Source: Bradyrhizobium sp. RP6
Lineage (GTDB): Bacteria > Pseudomonadota > Alphaproteobacteria > Rhizobiales > Xanthobacteraceae
Direction: 5' to 3'
NCBI RefSeq assembly: GCF_003837805.1
Contig: NZ_RQIT01000001.1
Coordinates: forward strand, 806,001-870,000
Length of the DNA stretch: 64,000 bases
A program made the position numbers and the translations under genes. Each line of letters begins with the position of its first letter. Position 1 is the stretch's first letter. Under the pieces are notes generated by a model. That model did no database searches. It was not told the DNA's origin and saw only the letters and a list, made by a program, of their open reading frames with translations. Positions 41,516-49,651 of the stretch are shown piece after piece.

Positions 41516-41734
41516 TCAGTTGCAGGTGAAGCGTTGCTTCAGGGCGTGCTTGGTTACGAAGCCATAGCCGCAATTGTCGCAGGTCCAGAGATAGCTGATC
41601 ACGTGATCCGAGATGTAGGCGGATGCTTCGGCGGCGACCATGGAGTCGGCGCAGACAGGACAGGTCGGCAGCTCGCTGCAACGAGGATCGCGGTTCGGCG
41701 CGACGGTCGACAACACTTCAGCAATTGCTGACAT
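41516..41734 (-). CDS. Small zinc-ribbon protein
   Basis: A 72-residue protein with two CxxC pairs: CPVCADSMVAAE and CDNCGYGFVTKH, which should bind one zinc. It ends with KQRFTCN. Homologues are common short hypothetical proteins in Bradyrhizobium. It is convergent with tgt, ending 18 bp from it. Confidence 0.75.
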   Translation of the reverse strand: MSAIAEVLSTVAPNRDPRCSELPTCPVCADSMVAAEASAYISDHVISYLWTCDNCGYGFVTKHALKQRFTCN

Positions 41735-41861
41735 CGTGGTGACCTCTCTGCTTGAGACTTAAGCCTAACATAAGCAGAAGCGGTTGACGAGGTCGCAACA
41801 CAAATGCGTAGGTTTTCTGTTTTTTTCCGCTCACGCGATTTTGCGATGCAGCGTATTTAAC

Positions 41862-41956
41862 ATGTGTCGCATTGTCGCTTGCGTGTCGCCGCAAGCTGTC
41901 TGTAACTGCGCAATGATCGCGACAGAACTGCAGATCGTCGCCGCAGGGAGTTCATC
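41862..41956 (+). promoter_or_regulatory. Possible cysteine-rich upstream ORF of cysK
   Basis: An ATG at 41862 opens [16 protein letters not shown], four Cys in 16 codons, continuing out of frame through the cysK ribosome site and start. A 7-bp hairpin GCTTGCG/CGCAAGC (41877-41896) lies inside it. This could be a cysteine-sensing leader. No ribosome site is visible, so it may be chance. Confidence 0.3.
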
Positions 41957-42934
41957 ATGGACGCATCGTCCACCACGGGTGCAGCGCACCAAGCCGGCCG
42001 GGGCCGGATCTATGACTCGATCGTCGACGCCTTCGGCAACACGCCCATCGTGCGCTTGCGCCGGCTGCCCGGCATGCACGGCGCAAATGCGACCATTTTG
42101 GCAAAACTGGAATATTTCAATCCTGCAGCGAGCGTGAAGGACCGCATCGGCGCGGCCATGATCATCGCGATGGAGAAGGCGGGCATCGTCAAGCCCGACA
42201 CCGTGCTGATCGAGCCGACCTCCGGCAATACCGGTATTGCGCTCGCCTTCGTCGCGGCTTCCCGCGGCTACCGGCTCAAGCTGGTGATGCCGGAGTCGAT
42301 GTCGATCGAACGACGCAAGATGCTGGCTTTTCTCGGCGCCGAACTGGTGCTGACGCCAGCGGCGCAAGGCATGAAGGGCGCGATCGCCGCCGCCGAGGAA
42401 CTGGTGAAGACGACCCCGAACGCGGTGATGCCACAGCAGTTCAAGAACCTCGCCAATCCCGAGGTGCACCGCCGTACCACCGCAGAGGAGATCTGGAACG
42501 ACACTGGCGGCAACATTGATTTCTTCGTGGCCGGCGTCGGCACCGGCGGCACCATCACCGGCGTCGGCCAAGTGCTCAAGCCACGCAAGGCCTCGCTGCG
42601 TGTGGTTGCGGTCGAACCGGAAGAGAGCCCGGTGCTGTCGGGGGGGCAGCATACCCCGCACAAGATCCAGGGCATCGGTGCCGGCTTCATCCCTGACATC
42701 CTCGACCGTGCCGTGATCGACGAGATCGTGAAGGTCAGCTCGACGACGGCGATTGAGACCTCGCGCGCGCTGGCCCGGCATGAAGGCATTCCGGGCGGCA
42801 TCTCCTCGGGCGCGGCGATTGCGGCCGCGCTCGAGATCGGCAGGCGGCCGGAAGCTGCCGGCAAAACCATCCTGGCGATCGTACCGTCGTTCTCCGAGCG
42901 GTATCTTTCCACGGCGTTGTTCGAGGGAATCTAG
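41957..42934 (+). CDS. cysK: Cysteine synthase
   Basis: A 325-residue pyridoxal-phosphate enzyme that makes cysteine from O-acetylserine and sulfide. The ATG follows AGGGAG. The PLP lysine is in [12 protein letters not shown], the substrate loop in [11 protein letters not shown] and the phosphate loop in [10 protein letters not shown]. Length and motifs are standard. A BrnA-like gene starts 4 bp after its stop, so they are cotranscribed. Confidence 0.96.
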   Translation: MDASSTTGAAHQAGRGRIYDSIVDAFGNTPIVRLRRLPGMHGANATILAKLEYFNPAASVKDRIGAAMIIAMEKAGIVKPDTVLIEPTSGNTGIALAFVAASRGYRLKLVMPESMSIERRKMLAFLGAELVLTPAAQGMKGAIAAAEELVKTTPNAVMPQQFKNLANPEVHRRTTAEEIWNDTGGNIDFFVAGVGTGGTITGVGQVLKPRKASLRVVAVEPEESPVLSGGQHTPHKIQGIGAGFIPDILDRAVIDEIVKVSSTTAIETSRALARHEGIPGGISSGAAIAAALEIGRRPEAAGKTILAIVPSFSERYLSTALFEGI

Positions 42935-42937
42935 GCC

Positions 42938-43177
42938 ATGGCGGATCAACCGAGACGGCCGCGTACGCTGGGCGATGCCAGGACGGAAGCCGAGGCGGCG
43001 TTCAAGAAGGTGACGGCGAAGGTCGCCCCGGTGCCGCCCAAACCGAACGCCGTTCCCGGCATCAAGGAGCAGGTCACCCTGCGCATCGATCAGGACGTGC
43101 TGGAGTTCTTCCAGGAGGGCGGTCCCGGCTGGCAGGACCGCATCAACGAGGCGCTACGGAAAGCTGCGGGGAAGTAG
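42938..43177 (+). CDS. BrnA-antitoxin-family protein
   Basis: A 79-residue protein with the BrnA C-terminal ribbon-helix-helix: KEQVTLRIDQDVLEFFQEGG, then WQDRINEALRKA. BrnA normally partners a BrnT toxin; no BrnT gene is visible nearby. As a downstream gene of cysK it is more likely a solitary DNA-binding protein of this family than half of a toxin-antitoxin pair. N-terminal ~45 residues are basic and Pro-rich. Confidence 0.85.
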   Translation: MADQPRRPRTLGDARTEAEAAFKKVTAKVAPVPPKPNAVPGIKEQVTLRIDQDVLEFFQEGGPGWQDRINEALRKAAGK

Positions 43178-43233
43178 GCAGCTCCGTCATGGCGAGCGCA
43201 ATGACGAGTGCGCGGCAGCGCCGTCGCAAATAG

Positions 43234-43259
43234 AAAAGCCCGGCGTGAGCCGGGCTTTT
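43234..43259. terminator. Bidirectional terminator
   Basis: An 11-bp perfect stem AAAAGCCCGGC/GCCGGGCTTTT with loop GTGA. It has A- and T-runs on both sides and serves the convergent brnA-like (stop 43177) and metacaspase (stop 43280) genes. Confidence 0.9.
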
Positions 43260-43279
43260 GCGTTGCCGATGGCTTTGCC

Positions 43280-44698
43280 TCAGCGGCGGAACATGCCGCC
43301 CATCATTCCGCCGACGACACCGCCGACGAAGGCCGCGCCGGCGGCGTCGCCGGGGCTGCTGCGTTGTTGCGGCGCCGGCGCGCTGCTGGGAGGCGGAGCG
43401 CTGGCGCGGCGGGCCGGCTTCTGGCTGGCGTCGGTCGCGGTCGCCGGGGCAGCGACCATCTCCGCGAGCAGGGCCTTGTGCTGGTTCTTGTTGAGATAAC
43501 CCGACGAGGGATAGCCCCGCGCGGTCTGCCAGCGCTTGAGCACGGACCGCGTCTCGTCGTTGAATACGCCGGTCTGCTTGGTGTCGAACCCTAGCGCCGT
43601 CAGTCGACGCTGCACGTCGCGGCGCTTGGTCTTGTCGAGGCCGATCTGGTCCTCGGTGACTTGGCTGGCCTCATCCGTGAAGGTTGCGGGATCGACGCCC
43701 GCGTTGAGCGTGCGGGTCGCGGTCGAGGCGCCGCTCTTGATCGCCGCGAGGCGCGCCAGCGCCAGCGCTTTGAACTGGCCGTTCGGGTAGGCGGTGAGGT
43801 AGGCGTTGAGCTCCTCGGGCTTGTTGGACTCCTTGACCGAGCGCCAGTATTCGAGCTCGACACCATCCCCGGCCGCCGCCGGCACGATGCCGGCCGCGGT
43901 CGGCGCCGCATTGGCGACCTGGGTCGTCGGAGCCTGGTTGAGATAAACGGCGCCGATCAGGTTGGTATGGCCCCAGGGCAGCTGGCCCTTGTGGGTCTCT
44001 TCATTCACCTGGGCGCGCACAGACGTCATCGCCTGTTGGATCTCGACGCCGGGCCTCGTGATGTTGTCGATCAGCGCACGGGTGAATGGGCTGTTGTTGC
44101 CCTCCTGGCCGTCGAGCGCGGTCTGGCCGGGACCGGTGGCGAAGGCGATCAGCGTGCCTTCACCGGACTTCATCTCTGCAAGGCCGCTCTGCACGTTGAC
44201 GCTGCGGGTCGCCGAGTTCGACTTGATCTTGGCGGCGAACGGATTGTCGCGGCAGGCATCGAGGAAGACGAGCTTGACCTTGGCATCACCCATGGTCTGT
44301 TCGAGCGTCAGGTCGATGTTGATGGCCGCGCCCAGCTTGACGTCCATCTCCGTCTTGATGTCGGCATCGACGGGCAGCAGGTAGTTGGTACCGCCGACGG
44401 CGATGCCGTGGCCCGCATAATAGAACAGCGCGATGTCGGAGCCCTGCGCCTTGCGGCCGAAATCGAGCAGCTTCTCGGTCATCTGGTCGCGGCTGAGATT
44501 GGAGCCCTCGATGACCTCGAAGCCGACATTGCGCAGCGTGGCTGCCATCGCCTTGGCGTCGATCGGCGGGTTCGGCAATTGCGCGACGTTCTTGTAGGAG
44601 CCGTTGCCGACGACGAAGGCGACGCGGCGGTCAGCCTTGGCGGCACTGACCGACAGCGCCATGCACATCAGCGAAGCGAGGAGGGTGAGATAGCGCAT
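43280..44698 (-). CDS. Exported metacaspase (caspase p20) with peptidoglycan-binding domain
   Basis: A 472-residue protein starting MRYLTLLASLMCMALSVSA with a signal peptide. The caspase domain (about 25-250) has VAFVVGNGSYKNVAQLPNP, the catalytic His in FYYAGHGIAVGG and the catalytic Cys in VFLDACRDNPF. A helical TPR-like segment (LNAYLTAYPNGQFKALALA) follows, then a peptidoglycan-binding_1 domain (DVQRRLTALGFDTKQTGVF...RGYPSSGYL), a Pro/Ala linker and a glycine zipper tail (GGVVGGMMGGMF). It is probably a periplasmic caspase-like peptidase attached to the wall. Substrate unknown. Confidence 0.9.
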   Translation of the reverse strand: MRYLTLLASLMCMALSVSAAKADRRVAFVVGNGSYKNVAQLPNPPIDAKAMAATLRNVGFEVIEGSNLSRDQMTEKLLDFGRKAQGSDIALFYYAGHGIAVGGTNYLLPVDADIKTEMDVKLGAAINIDLTLEQTMGDAKVKLVFLDACRDNPFAAKIKSNSATRSVNVQSGLAEMKSGEGTLIAFATGPGQTALDGQEGNNSPFTRALIDNITRPGVEIQQAMTSVRAQVNEETHKGQLPWGHTNLIGAVYLNQAPTTQVANAAPTAAGIVPAAAGDGVELEYWRSVKESNKPEELNAYLTAYPNGQFKALALARLAAIKSGASTATRTLNAGVDPATFTDEASQVTEDQIGLDKTKRRDVQRRLTALGFDTKQTGVFNDETRSVLKRWQTARGYPSSGYLNKNQHKALLAEMVAAPATATDASQKPARRASAPPPSSAPAPQQRSSPGDAAGAAFVGGVVGGMMGGMFRR

Positions 44699-44899
44699 TC
44701 TGAAATCCCCAGAATCGAATTGCAGGCAGCAACAAATTGGCAAAGAACCTACACGAAGTGCCCGACTTCGTGCCACCAAAAGGGCAGTCCGTTGCGTTCA
44801 ACCCGCTGCTGTGTGGCCGAATGTGCACGATGGAGAGCCCCTCCAACGTGATCCAGATCACACGGCTACTTCGTTTTGTCGCGCGAGGCGGCGAGAGGT

Positions 44900-45775
44900 T
44901 CACTGCGCGCGAGCGGCAACGGGCGAGGCGGGCTTCAGATTCAGGAGATTGCCGACCAGGATCAGCGCCGCGCCGAACACGGTCCAGGCGTCGAGCCGCT
45001 CGGAATACAGTAGCCAGCCGGCGGCCGCGGTCAGTGGAACCCGCAGGAAGTCCATCGGGACCACGATCGTCGCGTCGGCGTAGCGCATCGCGCTGGCGAG
45101 GCAATAATGTGAAAATGTGCCGCAGACTGCAATCACGCCGACCCAGGCCCAGACATAGACCGATGGCCAGGTCCAGACGAACAGCGTCGGAATGAAGCCT
45201 GCCGCGGATTGCACCACCAACATCCAGAACAGGATCGAGAGCGCGCTTTCAGTGCGGGTCAGCGATTTGACCAGTGCCATCGAGACGCCAAATCCCATGG
45301 CGGCCCCGAGCGCGATGAGCTGGCCCGGATTGATCTCGCCCGTCGCCGGTCGGACGATGACGATCACCCCGACGAGTCCGAGCGCGATGGCGGCGATCTT
45401 CCATGGCGTCATCCGCTCGGACAGGAAGCTGGCCGCGAGGATTGCCGTCCAGATCGGCATTGTGAACTCGATTGCCACCACCTGGCCGATCGGAATCAGC
45501 GTCAGCGCGAAGAACCAGCCGAGCTGGGCGACATAGTGCACCAGGTTGCGGCCGACATGCTGCGGCAGGCGCGATGTCTTGAACACCTTCAAGCCGCCGG
45601 CGCGGTAGATGATCGGCGACAGCAATAAGAAGCCGACCAGCGATCTCACTTCCATGATTTGAAAGACGTTCAGCTCGCGCGTGGTCTCGCGCCCGGCAAC
45701 CGCCATGACCAGCATCAGCGACAGCCAGCCGGCCATCCACAGTGCAGCCATCGTTTTGGACGGTGTCGTGCTCAT
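44900..45775 (-). CDS. EamA/DMT-family transporter
   Basis: A 291-residue inner-membrane protein from MSTTPSKTMAALWMAGWL with about ten hydrophobic helices in two EamA repeats (FQIMEVRSLVGFLLLSPI, GQVVAIEFTMPIWTAILAA, then GFGVSMALVKSLTRTESA, and YADATIVVPMDFLRVPLTA). It belongs to the drug/metabolite exporters, near RhaT or RarD-like permeases. Substrate unknown. The divergent RidA gene starts about 150 bp away. Confidence 0.9.
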   Translation of the reverse strand: MSTTPSKTMAALWMAGWLSLMLVMAVAGRETTRELNVFQIMEVRSLVGFLLLSPIIYRAGGLKVFKTSRLPQHVGRNLVHYVAQLGWFFALTLIPIGQVVAIEFTMPIWTAILAASFLSERMTPWKIAAIALGLVGVIVIVRPATGEINPGQLIALGAAMGFGVSMALVKSLTRTESALSILFWMLVVQSAAGFIPTLFVWTWPSVYVWAWVGVIAVCGTFSHYCLASAMRYADATIVVPMDFLRVPLTAAAGWLLYSERLDAWTVFGAALILVGNLLNLKPASPVAARAQ

Positions 45776-45923
45776 CGGGGCAGGATGCTGAGGATGGAAA
45801 CCGGAAGGACGGTCGGTATCGGCGACATCGCCGGCGTTTGCAACGGCCAAATCTGCGGATGCAGCGATGCAGGGGATCGTGCTAGGCATCTCAAGCAACG
45901 AGAAGATAGGGAGAGTGTCGCTC

Positions 45924-46322
45924 ATGCATATCTTGCAGCCGGCCGAGTGGAAAAAACCGCGCGGCTTTTCCCATGGCGTCGTGGTCGACGGTCCCGGACG
46001 CTGGGTGGTTCTGGCCGGCCAGACCGGCGGCGACGAGGCCGGCAATTACGCGCCCGACATGGCAACGCAGGTCGCGACGGCGCTGAAGCGGATCGTCAAG
46101 CTCCTGGGCGAGGCCGGCGCCGGCCCCGAGCACATCGTCCGCCTGACCTGGTACCCGACCAGCCGCAGCGAATATGAAGCGGCCGGTGCCGGCATCGGTG
46201 CGGCCTGGAAGGAAACGCTCGGACGCAATTTCCCGCCCTCGACGTTGCTGTATATCGGCGGCCTCGTGGACGACCGGGCCAAGGTCGAGATCGAGGTCAC
46301 GGCGTTCGTGCCGAGCGCATAA
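45924..46322 (+). CDS. RidA-family protein
   Basis: A 132-residue protein starting MHILQPAEWKKPRGFSHG. It fits the YjgF/RidA fold: RWVVLAGQTGGDEAGN, VATALKRIVKLLGEAGAGPE, the conserved Arg in IVRLTWYPTSRSEY and FPPSTLLYIGGLVDDRAKVE near the end. RidA proteins hydrolyse reactive imines made by PLP enzymes. Start chosen from the GATAGGGAG site and family length. Confidence 0.92.
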   Translation: MHILQPAEWKKPRGFSHGVVVDGPGRWVVLAGQTGGDEAGNYAPDMATQVATALKRIVKLLGEAGAGPEHIVRLTWYPTSRSEYEAAGAGIGAAWKETLGRNFPPSTLLYIGGLVDDRAKVEIEVTAFVPSA

Positions 46323-46348
46323 AAAAAGACCCGGCGAGTCCGCCGGGC
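46321..46348 (-). terminator. Terminator of secreted-protein gene
   Basis: On the minus strand a CCCGGCGGACTCGCCGGG hairpin is followed by TTTTTTT, 25 bp after the stop at 46373. It overlaps the RidA stop codon on the other strand. Confidence 0.85.
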
Positions 46349-46372
46349 CGATTGTGATAATTGTGGTCCGCC

Positions 46373-46918
46373 TTAGCGCGACATCGAGATGTTGGCGCCG
46401 CGGAACTGGCTGTCCGCGCGCATCGTGACGGTCTGCTTGTTGCCGTGCGTCCTCAGCGCGATGTTGGCGTTGAAGCCGGCGGCAGAGGCGACCACCTCGA
46501 AGTTTCCGCCGCCACCGCGGCCCTGGAGCGAGCCAGAGATGTTGCGGCTGGCCTCGCTCCAGCTTCCCGAAATGGCACCACCCGCCGACTGAACGTTGGC
46601 GGAGAGGATGAACTTGTAGGCATCGCTGGCGCAGGTCAGCGTCATTTCCATTGTGGGGCCGACCGGAGCGTATTTGGCCCGGCAGCGGATGCGTTCTGTC
46701 GATCCGTCCTCGAGGCTGACGGTGCCGCCGCCGCTCCAGCTTCCCGCCATCGGAGCAAACGGCCCGGACTGCGCATTGCTTTCGGAATTGGCGACTGCGG
46801 CCGCAAACAATACGGCGGCTGCGATCAGCAGCCGCCGGTTCCGGGCACGAACCTGCGTTGGTTTAAAGGCGCGATGCTTCCCAGCGCCCGCTGCACGGTA
46901 TGCCTGCTGATGCTCCAT
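46373..46918 (-). CDS. Secreted hypothetical protein
   Basis: About 181 residues from MEHQQAYRAAGAG; the start is uncertain, and any start overlaps the upstream gene by about 55 bp. A hydrophobic segment (RRLLIAAAVLFAAAVANSE) acts as a signal. The exported part, GPFAPMAGSWSGGGTVSLED, GSTERIRCRAKYAP and ANVQSAGGAISGSWSEASRN, is a beta-rich domain I have seen in Bradyrhizobium proteins of unknown function. It may bind lipid or carbohydrate; that is a guess. Confidence 0.7.
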   Translation of the reverse strand: MEHQQAYRAAGAGKHRAFKPTQVRARNRRLLIAAAVLFAAAVANSESNAQSGPFAPMAGSWSGGGTVSLEDGSTERIRCRAKYAPVGPTMEMTLTCASDAYKFILSANVQSAGGAISGSWSEASRNISGSLQGRGGGGNFEVVASAAGFNANIALRTHGNKQTVTMRADSQFRGANISMSR

Positions 46919-47213
46919 TCCACTTCCCCGATCCGGCGTTGCCGTTGAGTTGACCGTTGGCATATGCACCATTGATCGAAACTTTCACAAGTCCCTCGCG
47001 GCCGATGGTGCCGGAAACGTTAGCGCCGGGCGCAGTGATCTTGCCGTCGGCAACCGTCAGCATGGAACTCGCGGTCGGCTCGCACGAGCCGCTCTTGGTC
47101 ACGATGGTGACCTGCCAATTGCCGTCATAGGGGCTCTGGGCAAAGGCAGGGGCGGCGAGGGTACCGGCGAAAACTGAAGCGGCACAGAACACCGCGATGC
47201 GACCGAAACGCAT
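46863..47213 (-). CDS. Small secreted protein
   Basis: A 116-residue protein starting MRFGRIAVFCAASVFAGTLA, cleavage near AFAQ. The mature part repeats a beta-rich pattern (YDGNWQVTIVTKSGSCEPT, GTIGREGLVKVSINGAYANG, SGKWNGASAGIPCSGRWEA) with two cysteines likely disulfide-linked. It resembles the next gene downstream in composition. Function unknown. Confidence 0.78.
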   Translation of the reverse strand: MRFGRIAVFCAASVFAGTLAAPAFAQSPYDGNWQVTIVTKSGSCEPTASSMLTVADGKITAPGANVSGTIGREGLVKVSINGAYANGQLNGNAGSGKWNGASAGIPCSGRWEASRL

Positions 47214-47385
47214 AAATTCCGTCCTTGAATTTGTCTGATATGCTGACGCTTATTCGGGCGAAATGTGACGGAAATTTGTTGCGTTGCCAAATCGAAAATT
47301 GTTCCTGTTGGCACAATGGTTTATTTGGGATCCCGACTCCGGTTTTCGAAGCAGAGTCAACGCGGGTTCACGTTAAGGGTAAACG

Positions 47386-47973
47386 TCAGGAGAGACTCGG
47401 CGCGGAGGTCGCGAACTGCTCGTCCTGCGCTTTGGCGGGCAGCGCCTTGTGAACCTTGGCGTAGTCGATCACATCGGCCAACAGCTTGAGCCCGAGCGGC
47501 GCCAGCGCGCGCTCCCAAAGCTCCCGTGCGGTTTCGCCCTTCTTCACGAAGCACCAATCCTGGGCGGCGATGGCGCCAGCGTCCATGCGATCGGCAAGAT
47601 GATAGATCGTGCCGCCGGCGATCGGATCGCCTTCCTTGATGGTCCATTCCACGGCGGCCTTGCCCCGATGGCGCGGCAGCAACGAGGGGTGATAACCGAT
47701 CCCGCCGAGCTTGGCGGCGGCGAGCGCGTCCCTGCCGATCCGGGCGTGGCTGTGCGCGGTGATGATCAGATCGGTGTCGGGGGCAATCTCGGACGCCACC
47801 ACCAGCTTCGGATTGGCCTGGACCACGACCTCGATGCCGGCGGCCCTGGCGGTCGCGGCGAGGCGATCCTCGGCATCGGCGACCACCACCCGGACGACCG
47901 AGACGCTGTGCTCCCGGAGCATGTTCAGGGTGGTCACGCCGAAATGGCGGGAGCCGACGAGGGTAATGCGCAT
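47386..47973 (-). CDS. Formyltransferase-fold protein (10-formyl-THF hydrolase-like)
   Basis: A 195-residue single-domain protein: MRITLVGSRHFGVTTLNML, IGYHPSLLPRHRGKAAVEW and GTIYHLADRMDAGAIAA, with catalytic His and Asp of the formyltransferase fold. The Asn of Fmt and PurN is Gly here; the segment YHPSLLPRHRG matches the N-terminal hydrolase domain of 10-formyl-THF dehydrogenase more closely. It may hydrolyse or transfer formyl groups from 10-formyl-THF; the acceptor is unknown. Confidence 0.8.
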   Translation of the reverse strand: MRITLVGSRHFGVTTLNMLREHSVSVVRVVVADAEDRLAATARAAGIEVVVQANPKLVVASEIAPDTDLIITAHSHARIGRDALAAAKLGGIGYHPSLLPRHRGKAAVEWTIKEGDPIAGGTIYHLADRMDAGAIAAQDWCFVKKGETARELWERALAPLGLKLLADVIDYAKVHKALPAKAQDEQFATSAPSLS

Positions 47974-48194
47974 GGGTGTCCGATCCGTTTCGCAACTGCG
48001 TTATCCCCCGATAACACGTCCGCACGCCCTGTCACCACCCGCGCCGCGTTTGCGTGGGTTATCAACAATGCGCCGGGCGCGAGCCGTCGGCGCACCCATT
48101 TTTGCGTCACGGACTAGCGTTGCCGCGCCGCCACGGTCGGACGATAAGTGGCCGACAAGCGGTTCCTGTGTTTCGATTTTAACAAAGATATCCT

Positions 48195-48296
48195 CGGTCG
48201 GCTGATAATGTGCCCCGACCGGGGCTGGCTACATTTCAACCCGCATCCATTTTCGAACCCGGCCTAGGCCGTCGGCGTGATCGCCGGCGGCCTTTT
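48195..48296 (+). ncRNA. Candidate structured small RNA
   Basis: Two hairpins in a gene-free stretch: CGGTCGG/CCGACCG (48195-48221) and a strong terminator GGCCGTCGGCG-TGAT-CGCCGGCGGCC followed by TTTT (48267-48296). No coding gene on the plus strand ends just upstream of the terminator. A 19-codon frame MCPDRGWLHFNPHPFSNPA lies between the hairpins, so this could be a leader. Promoter not identified. Confidence 0.35.
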
Positions 48297-48450
48297 CAGG
48301 CCACGCATCACGAAATCGTCCGGCGGTAACACGATCTCAACCAGCCTGGCGTATCGACGAATCCGTCGCGGATTTGTATTGCGTACCGCGACACTGAAAA
48401 CGCCTGCCGGCGTGGGCGCGCAGCCGGGCCTTTTCGACGGGACAGATTTC

Positions 48451-48669
48451 ATGCCGAGCGCAATCGAGCAGATTGTCGACGCCTATGTGCGTCTGAAAAA
48501 CCGCCGCGGACTCGACGAGCTGATGATGCACAGGCAGCGGCTCGCGGTCGATCTGAAGAGCAGGGCCGGCTATGATTTCAGCCTGCCGATCGGTCAGATC
48601 AACGAGGAGATCGCGATCATCGAGGCGGGGCTCAGCCGGCTCAAGGCCGAGAATTCCAGGGCGATCTAG
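48451..48669 (+). CDS. Small conserved hypothetical protein
   Basis: A 72-residue protein starting MPSAIEQIVDAYVRLKNRRG and continuing LDELMMHRQRLAVDLKSR and QINEEIAIIEAGLSRLKAEN. It is all helical and coiled-coil-like. I have seen this short family in Bradyrhizobium, function unknown. Upstream in-frame sequence is not coding-like. Confidence 0.75.
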   Translation: MPSAIEQIVDAYVRLKNRRGLDELMMHRQRLAVDLKSRAGYDFSLPIGQINEEIAIIEAGLSRLKAENSRAI

Positions 48670-48738
48670 AGGTCTGCGTCGCGCATGCTCGCGGCATGTA
48701 TGGGCGCTGACCGTTCGCCGGGGGAGCGCGCCTGTCGC

Positions 48739-49041
48739 TCAGTCGCGACGGCCGCCGTCGATGACCGTGAACAGCGGCCGCGCAGGGGTCGGCTCGACCA
48801 GCAGCTCCTCCACCAGTGCGGTTGCCGCATCGACATATTTGCGCGTCGGCTTGTCGAGAGGGCGCTTGGCCTCGTCGTCGAGCGCGACCTTCGCAGCCTC
48901 GACCAGCTTGCGCATGCGGGCCGCATGGTCGTCGCCGGCCGTCAGCGTCGCGCGAGCCAGCGAGCGCAGCACGAACAGCTCGCCCTCGAGGCGGAGCAGA
49001 CGGTCGTTGAGCCTGGTCAGGACAGCGTTGAGGTCGGCCAT
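48739..49041 (-). CDS. Small hypothetical helical protein
   Basis: A 100-residue protein starting MADLNAVLTRLNDRLLRLEG, with VLRSLARATLTAGDDHAAR and LDKPTRKYVDAATALVEELL. It is predicted helical and cytoplasmic. A stretch of leucine-heptad residues at the N-terminus could dimerise. The function is not recognised. Confidence 0.65.
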   Translation of the reverse strand: MADLNAVLTRLNDRLLRLEGELFVLRSLARATLTAGDDHAARMRKLVEAAKVALDDEAKRPLDKPTRKYVDAATALVEELLVEPTPARPLFTVIDGGRRD

Positions 49042-49147
49042 AATTGGGGTTCGGCGCGGAGAATCCAACCTGATCTAGCGGCGACCGGTGAACGGAGTGC
49101 AAACGGCGCCGGTGCAATTCGGCCGATCCTGCGATGCCGCGGGCGGC

Positions 49148-49375
49148 CTACCACTCGACGCCCGACCAGCGCTTCCCGAACACCGGCGGCCTCGTCTTCA
49201 CGGCTTGCCAGCCGAAGAAATGATGCTTGCCGGACCAGGCGTGCACGACACCGCTGCAGATGCCGCATTTGAAACTGCCGGTGTGTGCCTCGCTGTGCTC
49301 CTCTCTGGTCGCGGTGTAGTTCATGCCGCAACCCGCACAGGTGAACTCTTCGATCGTCCAGATGCTGTTGGCCAT
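49148..49375 (-). CDS. Small zinc-ribbon protein
   Basis: A 75-residue protein, MANSIWTIEEFTCAGCGMNY, with two CxxC pairs (CAGCG and CGICSG) forming a probable zinc ribbon. The tail FFGWQAVKTRPPVFGKRW is aromatic and basic. It is typical of short Bradyrhizobium hypothetical proteins. Confidence 0.72.
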   Translation of the reverse strand: MANSIWTIEEFTCAGCGMNYTATREEHSEAHTGSFKCGICSGVVHAWSGKHHFFGWQAVKTRPPVFGKRWSGVEW

Positions 49376-49651
49376 TGCACAGAAGGTGTTTCGGTGACCT
49401 CGAGCCACGGTAGTCACCACCGTTTGCAGCTGCGTAAACCGGCGCTGGAAAATCCGGTTAACGGGCGTTAGCAAAGCCGGGCTGGGGCGCAGGCCAGGAC
49501 GGGGCGTCATCGTCTCGGAACGAGGAGTGGCCCGAATGTTCCTGAGCGCGGGCGTGGTCAGTTCCAGTCGTCTTGACGCCGGATGCGTTGCTGGCAATAA
49601 CGGCCGGGCCGTGCAAGCGCCGGAAGTTGCGTTCATGCCGCAAGGAAAGCT

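Noticed and set aside
42938..43177. Half of a BrnT/BrnA toxin-antitoxin pair
   Set aside because: No BrnT-like gene precedes or follows; the gene is coupled to cysK and is probably a solitary family member.
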